DNA of 64,000 nt from Argyresthia goedartella (GCA_949825045.1 OX463836.1:10805829-10869828), one strand, 5' to 3'. Positions 22,736 through 33,187 are shown, counted from the first letter of the stretch. The notes: generated by a model not told the origin, from the letters alone. Numbers and translations: made by a program.

Positions 22736-24683
22736 GGATGTTACACGGTGGGGAAGGGGACGCCATCATTATCTGACAGTAGTACCTCCTCATCTGTCCC
22801 GAGAGCCAGGTTGTCGAATCCCTCTGCACAATCCCGTCCTCCAACAAATCCAGAACAGATCTAGTACCGTCTGTTCCAGGTTTGACGGCGCTCGGGTCGG
22901 CCTGCTGAGTTGGGCTTGGGGGCTCAGGGTTGTCCTCAGCTGCAGTAACCTCGGCAGTATCCGGCTGATTGAGTGCCGACCGGAGTGCGGGTGGCTCTTC
23001 GAGGAAGCCATGCAAAAAGCCGAGCCACTTCTTCTTCGTCTTCGAAGACGAATGTCTCCGTCTGCTGTCGGTCCGCCTTAAGCAGAAGCCATCTGCTTAC
23101 CTCCGCCCACGGGTTCTGGTACTGGAGCGTGCGTCCGACAGGTTGCATGTCTTTCCAGACCCTCGGCAGAAGGATGCCACAGCGCACCATAAGAGGTAGG
23201 TCGCCCTGTTTCCGTACTGTGAGCTTTTCCCCCGTTGAAAGGGGAAAAGCTCAGGGTAGGCCATATTAGGGTCCTCTGGTCCTCGCACCAGAGCTTCAGG
23301 ATTCCATTGTCTTGTACCCGCTCGCCTGGTCCGAGGAGAGTTGCATGGCCTCCTGCATCAACCGCCCTTGCAACATCTCCTGCACTTCTTGGGCCTTCTG
23401 AGTCGACTGGTGGCCGGTGCCCTCGAACGCATCTGCTACCATGCGGTCCTCCTTGACTGCGTCAGCTGCTGAAGCTGGGTTGGGGATCGCCATGGCGCTC
23501 GACCTTTTGCTTCTTCGACTCTCCACGAGGAAATACGGTGTCGTCGAAGCCGTTGGGTTGCTTCCTGTCCCTGCCCTGTTTTCTCCCGCCTTCAAGGTCC
23601 CTGGTACAGGCCCCTTGAGTACGTCGGCTGCTGTTCTCTGAGCGGCGTGCGCCGTCTTCTTCCTTTCGCGCTGCAGCCTGCTCTTGCGTTTGCGCTTGAC
23701 CCTAGGACCCTCTTGGGTAGGTTCAAGCTTTTCCTTTTCAGTAGCTCCCTTTGTAGTTTGCCCCTTACTCCGGTTGTGTCTTAAAAGTGTCCACTTATAG
23801 TGGCCAGTGTGCTTGTTGATGCATTACCGCCGTGGGGCAGTCCCGTGCCTGTCTGAGTTGTCGACACGGCAGGTTTCGGCTCAGCCAGTTTCCCGGCTGT
23901 GCCGCGACCTTTCGCGGACTTTCCCGTTTTTGTGTCTGGCGGTGCAGCTTTCGCCGCTCCGCCCCCGTGTGGGTGTGTGCTTTTGGGTTTCAGGATCGAC
24001 TTTGTTGCCCTGAACCCACTTGTGAAAGAGGGTAACGCAGCTTTCGCAGCGTCTGCCGCCCACTTGTAGGCGTTGATTTTAGAGAGCGGTTCCGTTTGCA
24101 CAGACCCAGCTCTTTGTGTAAGTGGGTGAGGTTCAGCTTGCGCCGACCCTGCACCTTGTGTGGACCCTTCAGGTTTCCCCTTCGATTCCTGTGTTCCCAA
24201 TCAGGGTTTTGGTTCGTTGTTGTTCCATAGTCCAGTGTGTATTCTTCATCCTCTGGATTCCCCGCCCTTCACGCAGCCAAATATTGGCACCAGGGCTACC
24301 CAGAAGGTATAGGTGCAGCGGGTTGGGTCTACATGCGCGACATCGGGTGCTGCAGACAGTACGGCTCGAGGTTAAGATCCTGTCCCCCCAGTTGCTCCGT
24401 ACGCCCTTGCTCCCTCAGCAAGGCTGAGACCCAGTGTCCTCTTGAGGACCCCTCCACGCCTCGCCTGCGGCACTGTTCCCGACGCTTCCGCACAAGACGC
24501 TTGTCCGTTACCTTGCAGTGGCCAGTTGCAAGGCTACCGTTTTGCATGAAATCCGGACCGAAGAGGGCGTGTTGTCCCCCGAAGGTAACTGACCCGACCC
24601 CGTTCGACTCAGACCCCCAGGACTCCTTCATCCTCACTCACGGTGCTCAACTGCGCTGGACCAACGCAAGTAGGCGTGTTTAG
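22736..24683 (-). pseudogene. Non-LTR ORF1 of the DUF4780 type, degenerate
   Basis: Minus-strand GC-rich frames: 23781-24200 (Ala/Lys/Pro/Thr-rich N-terminus), 23296-23595 (acidic helical part with QEVQEMLQGRLMQEAMQL), then NGILKLWCEDQRTL (about 23290). In another frame at 22936-23190 come VRCGILLPRVWKDMQPVG and QNPWAEVSRWLLLKADRQQ. This pattern (a CED...TL block, then a short W/P block, then NPW...WLL) is what I know as the DUF4780 domain of ORF1-like proteins of insect retroelements. It has frameshifts near 23270 and 23190, a hairpin at 23220-23253, and is cut at 22736 by the mariner fragment. No ORF2 is attached. Confidence 0.55.
23220..23253. repeat. 13-bp inverted repeat within the ORF1 pseudogene
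   Basis: TGAGCTTTTCCCC (23220-23232) and its exact complement (23241-23253), with an 8-nt loop. It sits where the DUF4780-type reading frame is lost. Confidence 0.85.
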
Positions 24684-24953
24684 TCTACTGATGGCGCCTA
24701 CAACCCCCGGTAGAACCAGGAGATCTTAGCCACCATAGCTAGCAAAGTGTTGGCAATGCCCTCACTTTACTAGCCATGTCGCCCAGGGTGCGTCGTGATA
24801 ACTGGTTATACCCCGTTCGTTTTTTTAAGTCCTCGTAGGTTATCCCCAGCTACCCACACACTGGGAGGCGATCTTGCATACACCCCAAGACTGGTCTTAT
24901 AATTTGGGGTATTGCCTAAAAAAATGTGTGCGTGCTATTTGTGATATGGCCCC
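24684..24953. other. Spacer, probable 5' leader of the DUF4780-type element
   Basis: No coding frame recognised. It follows the minus-strand ORF1 on its upstream side, so it may be that element's 5' UTR. It contains a near palindrome gctagcaaagtg...cactttactagc at 24738-24772. Confidence 0.35.
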
Positions 24954-25480
24954 ATGTTAGTTATAAGCAAATATAAACAAAAGACATATTACCAGTACCC
25001 CATCTTTATGTACTTGAAGTTGATAAATTTGTTAAATCGTGTACTAAGTTTTTCATACATGCTCAAGAATAGTTTTCGAGGAACACAAGAAATCTTTATA
25101 TACTTGAAGTTGGCAAATTTGTTAAATCGTGTACTGAGTTTGTCATAAATGTTCAAGAATATTTTTCGAGAAACACAAGAAACCCTGACAGGCCTGTCTT
25201 CAATCTCACACCGAGAACAGCAACTGTATCTATAAAACTGTTCAGCAATGTGTGTTATAGTTTATAATAAAATTCCAAATGACCTTTAAACGGTATCGTT
25301 CAACAGCTTTAGACGTAAATTATTCGATTGGCTTCTGCAAAACAATTTTTACTCTGTAGTCGAATTTATTAACCATAAATGACCAATGATTTTGCTATTG
25401 TTGTTATCGTGTTTTAATGATTGAGTGTACCTAGATAGATAATACTGATAATGTAATAATAATGAATAAAATATAAAAAA
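24954..25480 (+). pseudogene. Non-LTR RT C-terminal fragment with internal tandem duplication
   Basis: Plus-strand remnants of a Jockey/CR1-like C-terminus: YNKIPNDL, then FNSFRRKLFDWLLQ and FYSVVEFINHK just before a stop near 25381. The 3' UTR runs to about 25480 with an aataatgaataaa stretch. Only the last roughly 100 residues of the protein are represented. Confidence 0.6.
25002..25181 (+). repeat. Tandem duplication, unit about 89-90 bp
   Basis: atctttat...cacaagaa at 25002-25090 is repeated at 25091-25181 with roughly ten differences. The two copies share the core ttgttaaatcgtgtact. It lies inside the non-LTR fragment and presumably arose after insertion. Confidence 0.85.
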
Positions 25481-25515
25481 GAAGGCATGCTACAATTTAA
25501 TGGAAATATTAAACT

Positions 25516-25753
25516 GCACATCAAAAATACTGATTTGCACAGCAAATATCAGTGCAAAATGCTAAGGTAGCTTAGGTGAAGGGTAAAGGGGGTGAGCGAA
25601 GCGAAGCCCCCTTTATCCTTCGTGTTAGGTTGAATATGCAAGAACAACAAAAAATATTTAAAACATAAACTTGAGTACATATAAAATATTTTAAACAAAT
25701 AAAGTGTTTTTGCTGATCCTTTTTTGCTGTGCAGATCAGTATTTTTGATGTGC
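25516..25753. mobile_element. MITE, family M1 (about 240 bp)
   Basis: Terminal inverted repeats gcacatcaaaaatactgatt.../...gatcagtatttttgatgtgc, about 31 bp with one mismatch. ttaaa lies at both borders. Inside is a perfect 9-bp hairpin taaaggggg...ccccctttа-type stem around 25583-25614, followed by tccttcgtgttaggttga. Part of this interior recurs at 41560 and 42020, and both ends recur in inverted orientation at 27762 and 28620. It has no coding capacity. Confidence 0.75.
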
Positions 25754-26077
25754 GATTAAATACTAGCCCAATTGAATAGCTGACTAAGGCGTTCTTTACT
25801 TTCTTATATGAACTTTATATTCACCCTTATCATTGCAAATAAAATTCTTATTTCTTATTTCAAGACAAAGATCTAATCAAGCTTAAATACTAATCTTAAC
25901 TTAACTGTGTCAAATTGAAACTAATATATAAATATACAGAGTGTCCCATAAGTCAAGTCCCACGTTGATGGTGGACCTACCTTAGGTGCATTGAATAAGC
26001 CTAGCATGACTTCAGTGAAAGTTGCATATAATTCGAAATATCTTCGATTTGGAGGGTTCATTTAAATTCCCCATTTT
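25754..26077. other. Spacer, no gene seen
   Basis: AT-rich DNA. gagtgtcccataagtc near 25940 resembles the edge of a common insect dispersed repeat. I see nothing else that can be supported. Confidence 0.4.
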
Positions 26078-26204
26078 AACACTGTTGGTGCCACCAGTAC
26101 GACGGCGAGTGAGCACTATTCTCTGAATATACATTTGTATGGAGTTGTCAAAGTTATTCAGATAATGGTTTTGACTCACTTTCGTACTGGTGGCTCTTAG
26201 TGTT
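26078..26204. repeat. Short fold-back element
   Basis: aacactgttggtgccaccag... (26078 on) and its imperfect complement ...ctggtggctcttagtgtt (to 26204) give about 33-bp arms around roughly 60 bp. Size and shape fit a small MITE. The target duplication is not clear. Confidence 0.6.
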
Positions 26205-26339
26205 AGCCATTTCTTGAATAGCCCTTCTGCTTTCTAAGCTATCATGAAATTGTTATTTTGTTGATATCTATTAAACGTATAGAATACGAGAAATTGATAA
26301 TTTAGTCCTTAAATCTTGACCAAGAATATTAACAAGCAG

Positions 26340-27060
26340 AAATATTGATTTTTAGATCTCTTTTGAAAATGGGCTGTGTTTTACTAATACAAATTACAAT
26401 ATTAATTATTATAAATAATATGCAAGAAAAAAAATACAAAATTATTAACACCGATTTCTGTGGTGAGTTACATTAACCCCATGTAGTCTTGACATTTATG
26501 TAATCTTGAACATTGTAATGTTCCTTTTTTGAAAAGTCGGTATTACATGGTTTTTAAATTGCTCGAATGGCATTTTCAAAATCAACCAATTGCTAACTTT
26601 CGCGAATCTGAATCGGGGGGCAATTAGTCTGTGATTATTTCTTAAGCTAACTATCGCTAATTTTGGAAAATGTTGTGAGGTTCTTGCGTTCATACATTTC
26701 TCTAAAAAGTTATCTTAAGGAGTCAGTGTATTTTAAATCATAAATTGCTCGAATAGCTGTTTTCTGTAATATAAACTTAGTTTATATATCCGCTGCTTTC
26801 CCCACAACAAGATACCATGGGACATGAAAAGTAATTAAAATAGACTAGCCTAGCTGTAGCCACTGTATTTTTTCTGACGTTCCTAACAGCGTAAGCAGCA
26901 GAACTTAATCTAACAGCTAATGTTTATTCCAAGAATCTTCGTATAATTTACTAATTCTAACGTGTTGCTGTCTAACGCTAAAGTCTCAACATGCCTGCAA
27001 GTTTTAAGGGGAAAATTATTACACTTGATTTACCAGCGTAAAACAATAAATGGTTTTAAT
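26340..27060 (-). pseudogene. Jockey-like family A, 3' fragment with part of RT
   Basis: Minus-strand copy closely parallel to 52320-53045: same 3' UTR, a KKG-type C-terminus, then the segment reading back to the thumb region (acgtgttgctgtctaacgct in both). It is 5'-truncated at about 27060 with many small indels and no intact frame. Confidence 0.75.
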
Positions 27061-27119
27061 TTTTTGGGGATCATAAAATCGTCATAAACGCCGCACGTAA
27101 TTAATAATACCTTAATACC

Positions 27120-27365
27120 TATAATACCTTGGACACTATTTACACACATTGACCTAGGCCCTAACTAGGTTTCCCTGTCTCTTGGGTACTAGACAACGAT
27201 ACACATACTTATATAGATAAATATTATACTTAGATAGATAAACAACCATGACTAGGGTACAATAATCCATTCTCATCAAACAAATATTTGCCCCCTCCGG
27301 GACTCGAACCCAGGATCCTTGGCTTCGTAGGCAGGGTCACTGCCGACTCGGCCATTCGGGTCTTC
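27120..27365 (-). mobile_element. tRNA-derived SINE of lepidopteran type
   Basis: On the minus strand the head (27289-27365) has an A box TGGCCGAGTCGG and a B box GGTTCGAGTCC, the internal RNA polymerase III promoter of a tRNA. The body (27120-27288) reads ggcaaatatttgtttgatga, later atctatataagtatgtgtat and cgttgtctagtaccca, and ends ggcctaggtcaatgtgtgta...tgtcc. I know this body from SINEs of many moths and butterflies. It does not fold as a complete functional tRNA, so it is not called as a tRNA gene. Confidence 0.8.
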
Positions 27366-27505
27366 CATAGTGGACGCCCCTTTATTTCATTGGTACATGA
27401 TCAGCAGCAGGATTCCAACCCCCATCTCCTGCACATGCGAGCTTGCAACCTAGACCACGGGCGCTCGCATGCAGTAATTATTGCCATACTTATTCACATC
27501 TCCAG

Positions 27506-27664
27506 ACGACCGGGTATGGCTTCACATCGAAGTCACTCCGGAGGGTGGGTCGTGCAACATGCACGTCATCGGCCAGAGAGGAGACTGGAACGATAGGCTC
27601 GAGGTCGGGCTGTCCACGTGGGACCATGATAAGGATATACTCGATAATGTCATGAGGATGTTCG
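27506..27664 (+). CDS. FANCL: FANCL exon (URD/RWD domain)
   Basis: A 159-nt exon: acceptor tattcacatctccag ends at 27505 and donor gtaagt starts at 27665. It starts and ends in phase 1 and stays open. It encodes DRVWLHIEVTPEGG ... HVIGQRGDWNDRLEVGLSTW, then DILDNVMRMF. This pattern fits the last RWD-like part of the FANCL URD domain (vertebrate form: ...INIEVDP...FLGAD...L...WD...VLQNLKDVL). FANCL is the RING E3 ligase that monoubiquitinates FANCD2-FANCI in interstrand-crosslink repair. Spliced to the exon at 43538, the junction reads RMFDLVNFPNA, in frame and in the right family position. Preceding exons were not found. Composition is less AT-rich than the surrounding TEs. Confidence 0.75.
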
Positions 27665-27827
27665 GTAAGTGCCACATTAACGAAATCGGACCATACCATT
27701 TTACAAGAAAAAACGGACTAAAAATAATAAAACAAAATAAAAAAAATCTAGTATTTAACCGCACATCAAAAATACTGATTTGCACAGCAAAAAAGGATCA
27801 ACAAAAACACTTTTTATGTTTTAAAGA

Positions 27828-28604
27828 AGTTTATGTGACTGCTACATAATGCCTAATTATGTACAGTTACATACACTAGTTTATCTAAACAAATATCATA
27901 CACTCTCTTTGATGTGTTCAGGAACCGCCTGTTTGACTGGCATTGTGGCTCTGCAGTTGTTTAGCTTGTTCTTTAGTACCAACTTCATGCAGGCGGGCGT
28001 CGGCGTTCGATATTTGAATGTTAGTACCAAATTCACAGACAAACTAGGGGCGGCACGCAGTCGGGCGTCGGCGTTCGAAATTTGAATGTCATAATATGTA
28101 GAAAAACTACACATTATGGTCATAATGTGTAATTTTTCAGATATGAAATGAGTTTTTACTAAGTGGTTCAACATTATGCTGATCGTAATGTGCGGTTTTG
28201 TAGATAATAGTAGTTTATGTGACTGCTACATAATGGAGGCATTAATACTCGAGAGTGGGTTTATGAAACGAGCCGAAGGCGAGTTTCATAATAATATCAC
28301 TCGAGAGTTTTAATGCCTAATTATGTACAGTTACATACACTAGTTTATCTACACACATATCATAAGCTCTCTTTGATGTGTTCAGGAACCGCATGTTTGA
28401 CCGGCATTGTGGCTCTGCAGTTGTTTAGCTTGTTCTGTAGTACCAAGTTCACATACAAACTAGGGGCGGCACGCAGGAAATTTGAATGTCATAATATGTA
28501 GAAAAATTACCATTATGGTCATAATGTGTAATTTTTCAGATAATAAATGAGTTTTTACCAAATAGTTTAACATTATGCTGATCGTAACGTGCGGTTTTTG
28601 TACG
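27828..28604. repeat. Two-copy tandem repeat, unit about 380 bp
   Basis: Unit 1 (27828-28211) and unit 2 (28212-28604) share agtttatgtgactgctacat, the gtgttcaggaaccgc region, gtcataatatgtagaaaaa and gctgatcgtaa. Unit 1 has an extra internal duplication around gcgggcgtcggcgttcga (27991 and 28063). Unit 2 carries a 75-bp fold-back insert (28236-28310). Open frames at 27849 and 28313 exist only because the units are alike; no protein family is recognised. Confidence 0.85.
28236..28310. mobile_element. 75-bp fold-back insert with TAATG duplication
   Basis: Unit 1 of the surrounding repeat shows the empty site (gctacataatgcctaattat). In unit 2 the same site is interrupted and TAATG is present on both sides (28231-28235 and 28311-28315). 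The insert is a hairpin with actcgagagt near each end and inner arms ttatgaaac/gtttcataa. It is a miniature element or a fold-back cassette. Confidence 0.75.
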
Positions 28605-28690
28605 CAGTAAAGAGGGTTTATGATACGTGTGTAGATCAAATATTTTATGTGTACTTAAGTTTCTGTTTTAAGTATTTTTGTTGTTCTTAA

Positions 28691-28920
28691 ATGTTCAACC
28701 TTATAATAATAATAATTCTTTATTGCACAGAAAACACAATGGAAAAAAATACAACGAACAATATGCAAAGGTGAGCTTATTTCTAAAAAGAAATTTCTTA
28801 CAGCTAACCTGTGAGGAAAGGAAAAAATATTTATAGAGAGGTAGTCCTAGTGTACAATTAAGATTTAAAAGAAAGAAATAAAGTAAATATACTATCAGAT
28901 AAATCACAATACATCCTACA
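28691..28920 (-). pseudogene. 3' fragment of a retroposon with ATT-repeat tail
   Basis: On the minus strand this ends ttctgtgcaataaagaatta followed by repeated att, a common 3' end of insect non-LTR elements and SINEs. It contains no coding part. It abuts the 3' end of the next element at about 28937. Confidence 0.5.
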
Positions 28921-28982
28921 CATACTATAAAATAAATTAAAGATAAAGATAAAGATATTTTATTTTAATAATTAATAGAATA

Positions 28983-29038
28983 CAATAAATAGATACACAT
29001 ACATACTACTTATAGTATGTATGTGTATCTATTTATTG
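28983..29038. repeat. 26-bp perfect palindrome in the non-LTR 3' UTR
   Basis: 28983-29008 pairs perfectly with 29013-29038 around loop ctta. The arms (caataaatagatacacatac...) are AT-rich. It lies about 15 nt beyond the RT stop on the minus strand, so it is either part of the family's 3' UTR or another fold-back event. Confidence 0.9.
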
Positions 29039-29052
29039 ATCGTTGATACCCA

Positions 29053-30288
29053 CTATGCGGAAGAGAGGAGATGCTGTTTCAACTTTTTCTTAAAAGAGAA
29101 CAAGGATGTGCAATCCCTAATAGCGCAAGGAAGTGCATTCCACAAACGTATTGCCCTTAACCTAAACGAGTGCTCGTAAGCAACAGTGTTGTGCTGAGGA
29201 ATTGACAAAAGTGACACCGTGTGAGATCTTCGAAGTCTATCCCCAGAGAAAATAAACTCAAAATGTTCACGAAGATATGCGGGATAGCGCGGATTTCTCA
29301 AAATATTGAAGAGGAAGGAGAGAATGTGCATATCACGACGAAGTCGGATCGGGGGCCAGCCTAATTCCCTGCGATATTGGGACACGTGATCGTACTTGCG
29401 GAGACCGAAGATAAACCGAATCCCGAGATTTTGAAGTCGCTCGAGTTTGTTCAGTAGATCTTCGTTCGCGCTGGCCCAGCAAACATCGGCGTAGTCAATT
29501 AAAGGCAGAAGAAGGGTCTGAACTAGCATGATTTTAGTCTGCCTAGGCAAGAAGTACTGCAAACGCCGAAGGGAATGAAAGGATGCAAAGACTCTTCTGC
29601 TGACCTCACAAACGTGGGGCGACCAGGATAAAAGAGTATCAAAAACAGCCCCAAGATTTTTGGCTTTCTCGCTGTACTTGACAATGGCACCGTCATAAAG
29701 CACGGGAGCAACTGACCTATGCTGCAACAAATTAAGTAAGTGCCGTGTACCCAGTATCATCGCCTGAGACTTATCCGGGTTGACTAATAGCCCATACGAA
29801 AGAGCCCATTTCCTGATGTTGTCGAGGTCAGCATTCAAAGCCTCTACAGTCGAAGTCAGATCACACAGGGGAAAATGCCGATAAATTTGAAGGTCATCTG
29901 CATAGAGATGATACGAGGAAGACAATACATCCGAGATGGAATGGATGAAAACTGAGAAAAGAAGAGGAGAAAGGATGCCACCCTGCGGAACACCAGTAGA
30001 GAGCTTGCACCATTCCGTAGTGACTTCTTCAGACTTGATGCGCTGCTGGCGGTCTCTCAGGTAGGAGTCAAACCAGCGAGCCGAGTGTGAAGAGACATTG
30101 AGTGTTTTTATGATTTCAACAAGTATATCGAAGTCGACGCAGTTGAAGGCGCTGCTAAAGTCAAGGAGAGTCAGGACTGTGAGCTGCTTCTTATCCATTG
30201 CCAGTTGGATATCGTCAGTTACCTTGAGCAGTGCGGTGGTGGTGCTATGCCCTGGCCTAAAACCAGACTGAAAAGGGTTCAGTAAATC
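29053..30288 (-). pseudogene. Non-LTR RT core and C-terminus
   Basis: The minus-strand frame holds the RT core: SGFRPGHSTTTALLKV (upstream of the first Met, to 30288), VLTLLDFSSAFNCVDFDILV with the first catalytic Asp, GVPQGGILSPLLFSVFIHSI, then HLYADDLQIYRHFPL (YADD). The C-terminus has LGAVFDTLLSWSPHV and RLWNALPCAIRDC. The stop is at 29053. The frame is entirely open; the 5' part is displaced by the BEL insertion at 30289. Confidence 0.92.
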
Positions 30289-30844
30289 TGTTTAATTCCA
30301 CGCCTCAACCGAACGGCGTGGAATCTTGAGGGGGCTGGGTTTTTGCCAGCACGGGAGAAAAGAAGTGAATGAATTGTTACTGACCTTTGTCGTCGCAGAC
30401 CGGAGATCGAAAGCTCGATTCGAGACAGGAATGCGGGACGGGAGACAGTTTTGGGATAGGAGAGGAACCGAACCTTGCCGTCGCTGCCCGACGCTGTCGC
30501 CGGCGTGCTGCCTGCCGACACGTGGAGTCGCCGTCCGATACGACGATGTCCAATCAACACGGATCACTTAACCGCTGACGCGAATCTACTTATTTCCCGA
30601 CGATGTAGATGATTAACACTCCGACCAGGCCCGACGCCTGTGTGAGACAATTGTTACACCGAATTACAATCACTGGCCCGACGCCTGAGCAGACATGTTT
30701 GTTCTCCCCGACGAGAGAAGATAACCTCGAATTTTTCATCTCGTTGGTACGAGTGACAGCTGCGGTCCGCTTAGTGATGTCCCGGTTACTCGCGATCGAT
30801 CCGCGCAACGAAAACCGGTGCGTCCGAAGCATAAATATTAAACA
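30289..30844 (-). repeat. BEL 3' LTR
   Basis: 556 bp, nearly identical to 35825-36384. It begins with a 9-bp stem (ttccacgcc...ggcgtggaa, 30297-30325). A repeated word gcccgacgcctg appears near 30636 and 30673. Open frames within it are shared by both LTRs and are not called as genes. Confidence 0.93.
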
Positions 30845-30875
30845 GTCACCCGCCCGGACAGGCCCGAACCTGTCC

Positions 30876-31943
30876 CTAATCAATAGGAAGGCGAGAAAGT
30901 GTTGCGACCGCTCTCTTGAGGACCGAGTCCCCCACCTTGACTTCTGCTGATCGAGGCGTGCCTTCCCGACCCGTGTACAAATTGACGATCCGTCCTCGTC
31001 TCCATCTCAATGATGGCAGGTTCGAATCCTTAATCAGCACCAAATCACCGACTTGAGGGGGGCTCGTCCAGTCAGTCCACTTAAGGCGCTGCTGCAAGAT
31101 GTGCAAGTACTCAAGGGACCACCGTTTCCAAAAATCTTGAGCCATCTGCTGCAACATCTGCCACCTAGTTAACCGACTTAACTTAACATCACCGAATGGG
31201 TATTCTGGCAGGGCGTTAAGGGGCTGACCTATCAGGAAGTGACCCGGCGTCAACGCTTCCAAATCATTTGGATCCGAACTGAGCGGGCACAACGGACGCG
31301 AGTTCAGTGTCATTTCAATTTTACAGAACAGCGTCGCAAGCTCTTCAAAGCGTAGAGAGGTCTCACCGATGATCCTCGTCAGGTGCGACTTAGCCGATTT
31401 AACCGCAGCCTCAAAAATTCCTCCCCAATGAGGACATCCCGGCGGACTGAAAACCCATTCAATCCCTCGTCGGGAGCAAGCCGTACCGATGGCGTCCTGG
31501 TTACCGTTCAGGAATTGAGTGACCTCCTGCAGATATCGCCTGGCTCCGACAAAATTTGTGCCGTTGTCCGAACGGATTAATGTCGGGATGCCCCTTCGTG
31601 AGACGAACCGATCCAGACATGCGATAAATGCCTCCGTAGTGAGGTCACTGACCACCTCCAAGTGGACTGCCTTCGTGGCCAAGCACACGAAGACGCACAG
31701 GTATGCCTTCACTAATCTGGCGTTCCGTAGCTGTGAAGACTTGACCATGAATGGTCCCGCGAAATCCGTTCGGACACCCACAAAGGGCCGGTTTTCGTTA
31801 ACCCTATCCGAGGGCAAATCGCCCATCTGGGGCTGCATCGTAGCTGCCTTGGCCCGATAACAAGGCAGGCACCGAAATACGACGCTACGCACTAAGCGTC
31901 TTCCCGATAGAATCCAGAACTCGCGCTGGAGAAACGCCATCAA
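30876..31943 (-). pseudogene. pol: BEL integrase
   Basis: Integrase catalytic core. The residual zinc-binding part is CLPCYRAKA. Catalytic residues sit in VRTDFAGPF, LIRSDNGTNFVGA and HWGGIFEAAVKSAK, a D-D-E set with the spacing typical of BEL/Pao. The downstream conserved block LEALTPGHFLIGQPLNAL and a C-terminal basic barrel (WRRGRIVNLYTG) follow. The stop at 30876 is about 30 bp from the 3' LTR. The upstream part (31940-32632) is in another frame; the break is at about 31950 inside the zinc-binding region. Confidence 0.92.
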
Positions 31944-32632
31944 GGCGTGGCATCCGACATGCCCATTCCGAATGTGTCGATCCGTATCAACAGTTCGACC
32001 AACTTCCCTTTCCTAGGGAGTAACAACGGGTGGCGAGCCGCATAAGGCAGGTTGGCATTCCGCAGCCGACCTCCTACCCTCAGCAATCCGTGAGGGTCAA
32101 TAAACGGGTTGAGCCGAGCCACAGCTCCCTTCAGTTGGACGCGTCCGCGTCTCAGAATGTCCAGTTCGGACTTAAAGTGCACCGTCTGCACGTTCCGTAC
32201 CAATGCGAACAACGCATGGTTCCGTTCCCGTGGTGTCAGGACCTGTGTCCGCACCCATTGCGCCTCAGAATTGCGACAATTCCGCGCAAATCGGCAGATC
32301 CAGGCGGTCACATTGACCAGCTTGTCGAGCGAGCTGTACCGTTCCAGCAGGCTGAACTCCTCGTCCGGCTCTGGTTGCGTCGTACAGACACCGACTGTCA
32401 AGGCGCCGTTCGCCGAGGTAACGCGTGGACTCATTGGCCAATCCGATTCGGCTTGAGTCAACCATTTTGGACCCCACCACAAGGGATGTCCAACTAACTC
32501 CGGAGCGTGACACAATCGACCTGACCGAAGGCGACCAGTATTGTTCCGATAAAACTGTTCACACTCTTCTTCAACCGGGTCCAACCGGCGGACCGTAGGT
32601 GGTTCCTCCACCTCCCAAAACTTCTGTATCAC
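31940..32632 (-). pseudogene. pol: BEL pol connector fused to integrase N-terminus (RT deleted)
   Basis: Starts with IQKFWEVEEPPTVRRLDP and EECEQFYRNNTGRL, the segment that in BEL elements lies just before RT. It then passes directly (near codon 35, about 32530) to LCHAPELVGHPLWWGPKWL, normally after RNase H. Several hundred residues carrying RT and RNase H are therefore missing without loss of frame. The rest (LLRVGGRLRNANLP, ARHPLLLPRKGKLVELLI) is the usual integrase N-terminal region. Frame is lost near 31950 and near 32640. Confidence 0.88.
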
Positions 32633-32639
32633 CTCCGAG

Positions 32640-33187
32640 AGTACAGAACCGAATAAGGGACTACGAGTCGCTGGCGTGGGGCAGCCGGCATGACCGGACC
32701 CATTACCGCATGGCCCAGTCTGGTGTTGACCGAAACCAGACCAGTCGCCTGCAACACGTGGACACCTGGCACTAACAGGTATCCCAAGGCATCGAAACCC
32801 AATAAAATGTCTACTGGGCCCGGAATATCGAACTCCGGGTCAGCCAGTGACAACCCAGCGACCAACTGTCGCACCGAGGGCGACAACCGTACGTGAGGGT
32901 GTGAGCCCATCACATTAGGCATGACTGATGCCGTGACCGTCAGATTCACCGATGAATCCACCCGTGACGAGAGAGTAATCCGACATACTCCCTTAACCCT
33001 TAACGGAACCGACTTCCGTGTTCCCAATTCCCCGAATGGAATGTGGATACTCCCTTACCGAAATGCCCAACCGTCTTACAAGGTTGCACGAGACTAAGCA
33101 CCCCTGGGCCCCCGAGTCCAATAGTGCTCGTGCCACACAAGATTTGCCGTCCGAACTCCACGCTATCACCGAGGCGGTGGGGAGCAT
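32640..33187 (-). pseudogene. pol: BEL aspartic protease
   Basis: Two overlapping frames. 32993-33187 has RALLDSGAQGCLVS (the DSGA active-site motif). 32629-33027 has VDILLGFDALGYLL, then GLVSVNTRLGHAVMGPV, the end of the BEL protease (DUF1758-like) domain. A one-base shift lies near 33010. The domain cuts Gag-Pol into its parts. Confidence 0.85.

Larger units (their letters stand above)
27762..28690 (-). mobile_element. MITE family M1, second copy, split by a duplicated insert
   Basis: 27762-27827 is the reverse complement of the right end of the 25516-25753 MITE (gcacatcaaaaatactgatt, then ggatcaacaaaaacactttt). The matching interior (tacttaagtttctgttttaa, tttttgttgttcttaaatgt) reappears only at 28635-28690. 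The intervening DNA is the tandem repeat 27828-28604. The copy is therefore interrupted and lacks its other end. Confidence 0.6.

Noticed and set aside
27289..27365. tRNA gene
   Set aside because: A and B boxes are good, but it is continuous with a lepidopteran SINE body and lacks a clean acceptor stem; called as a SINE.
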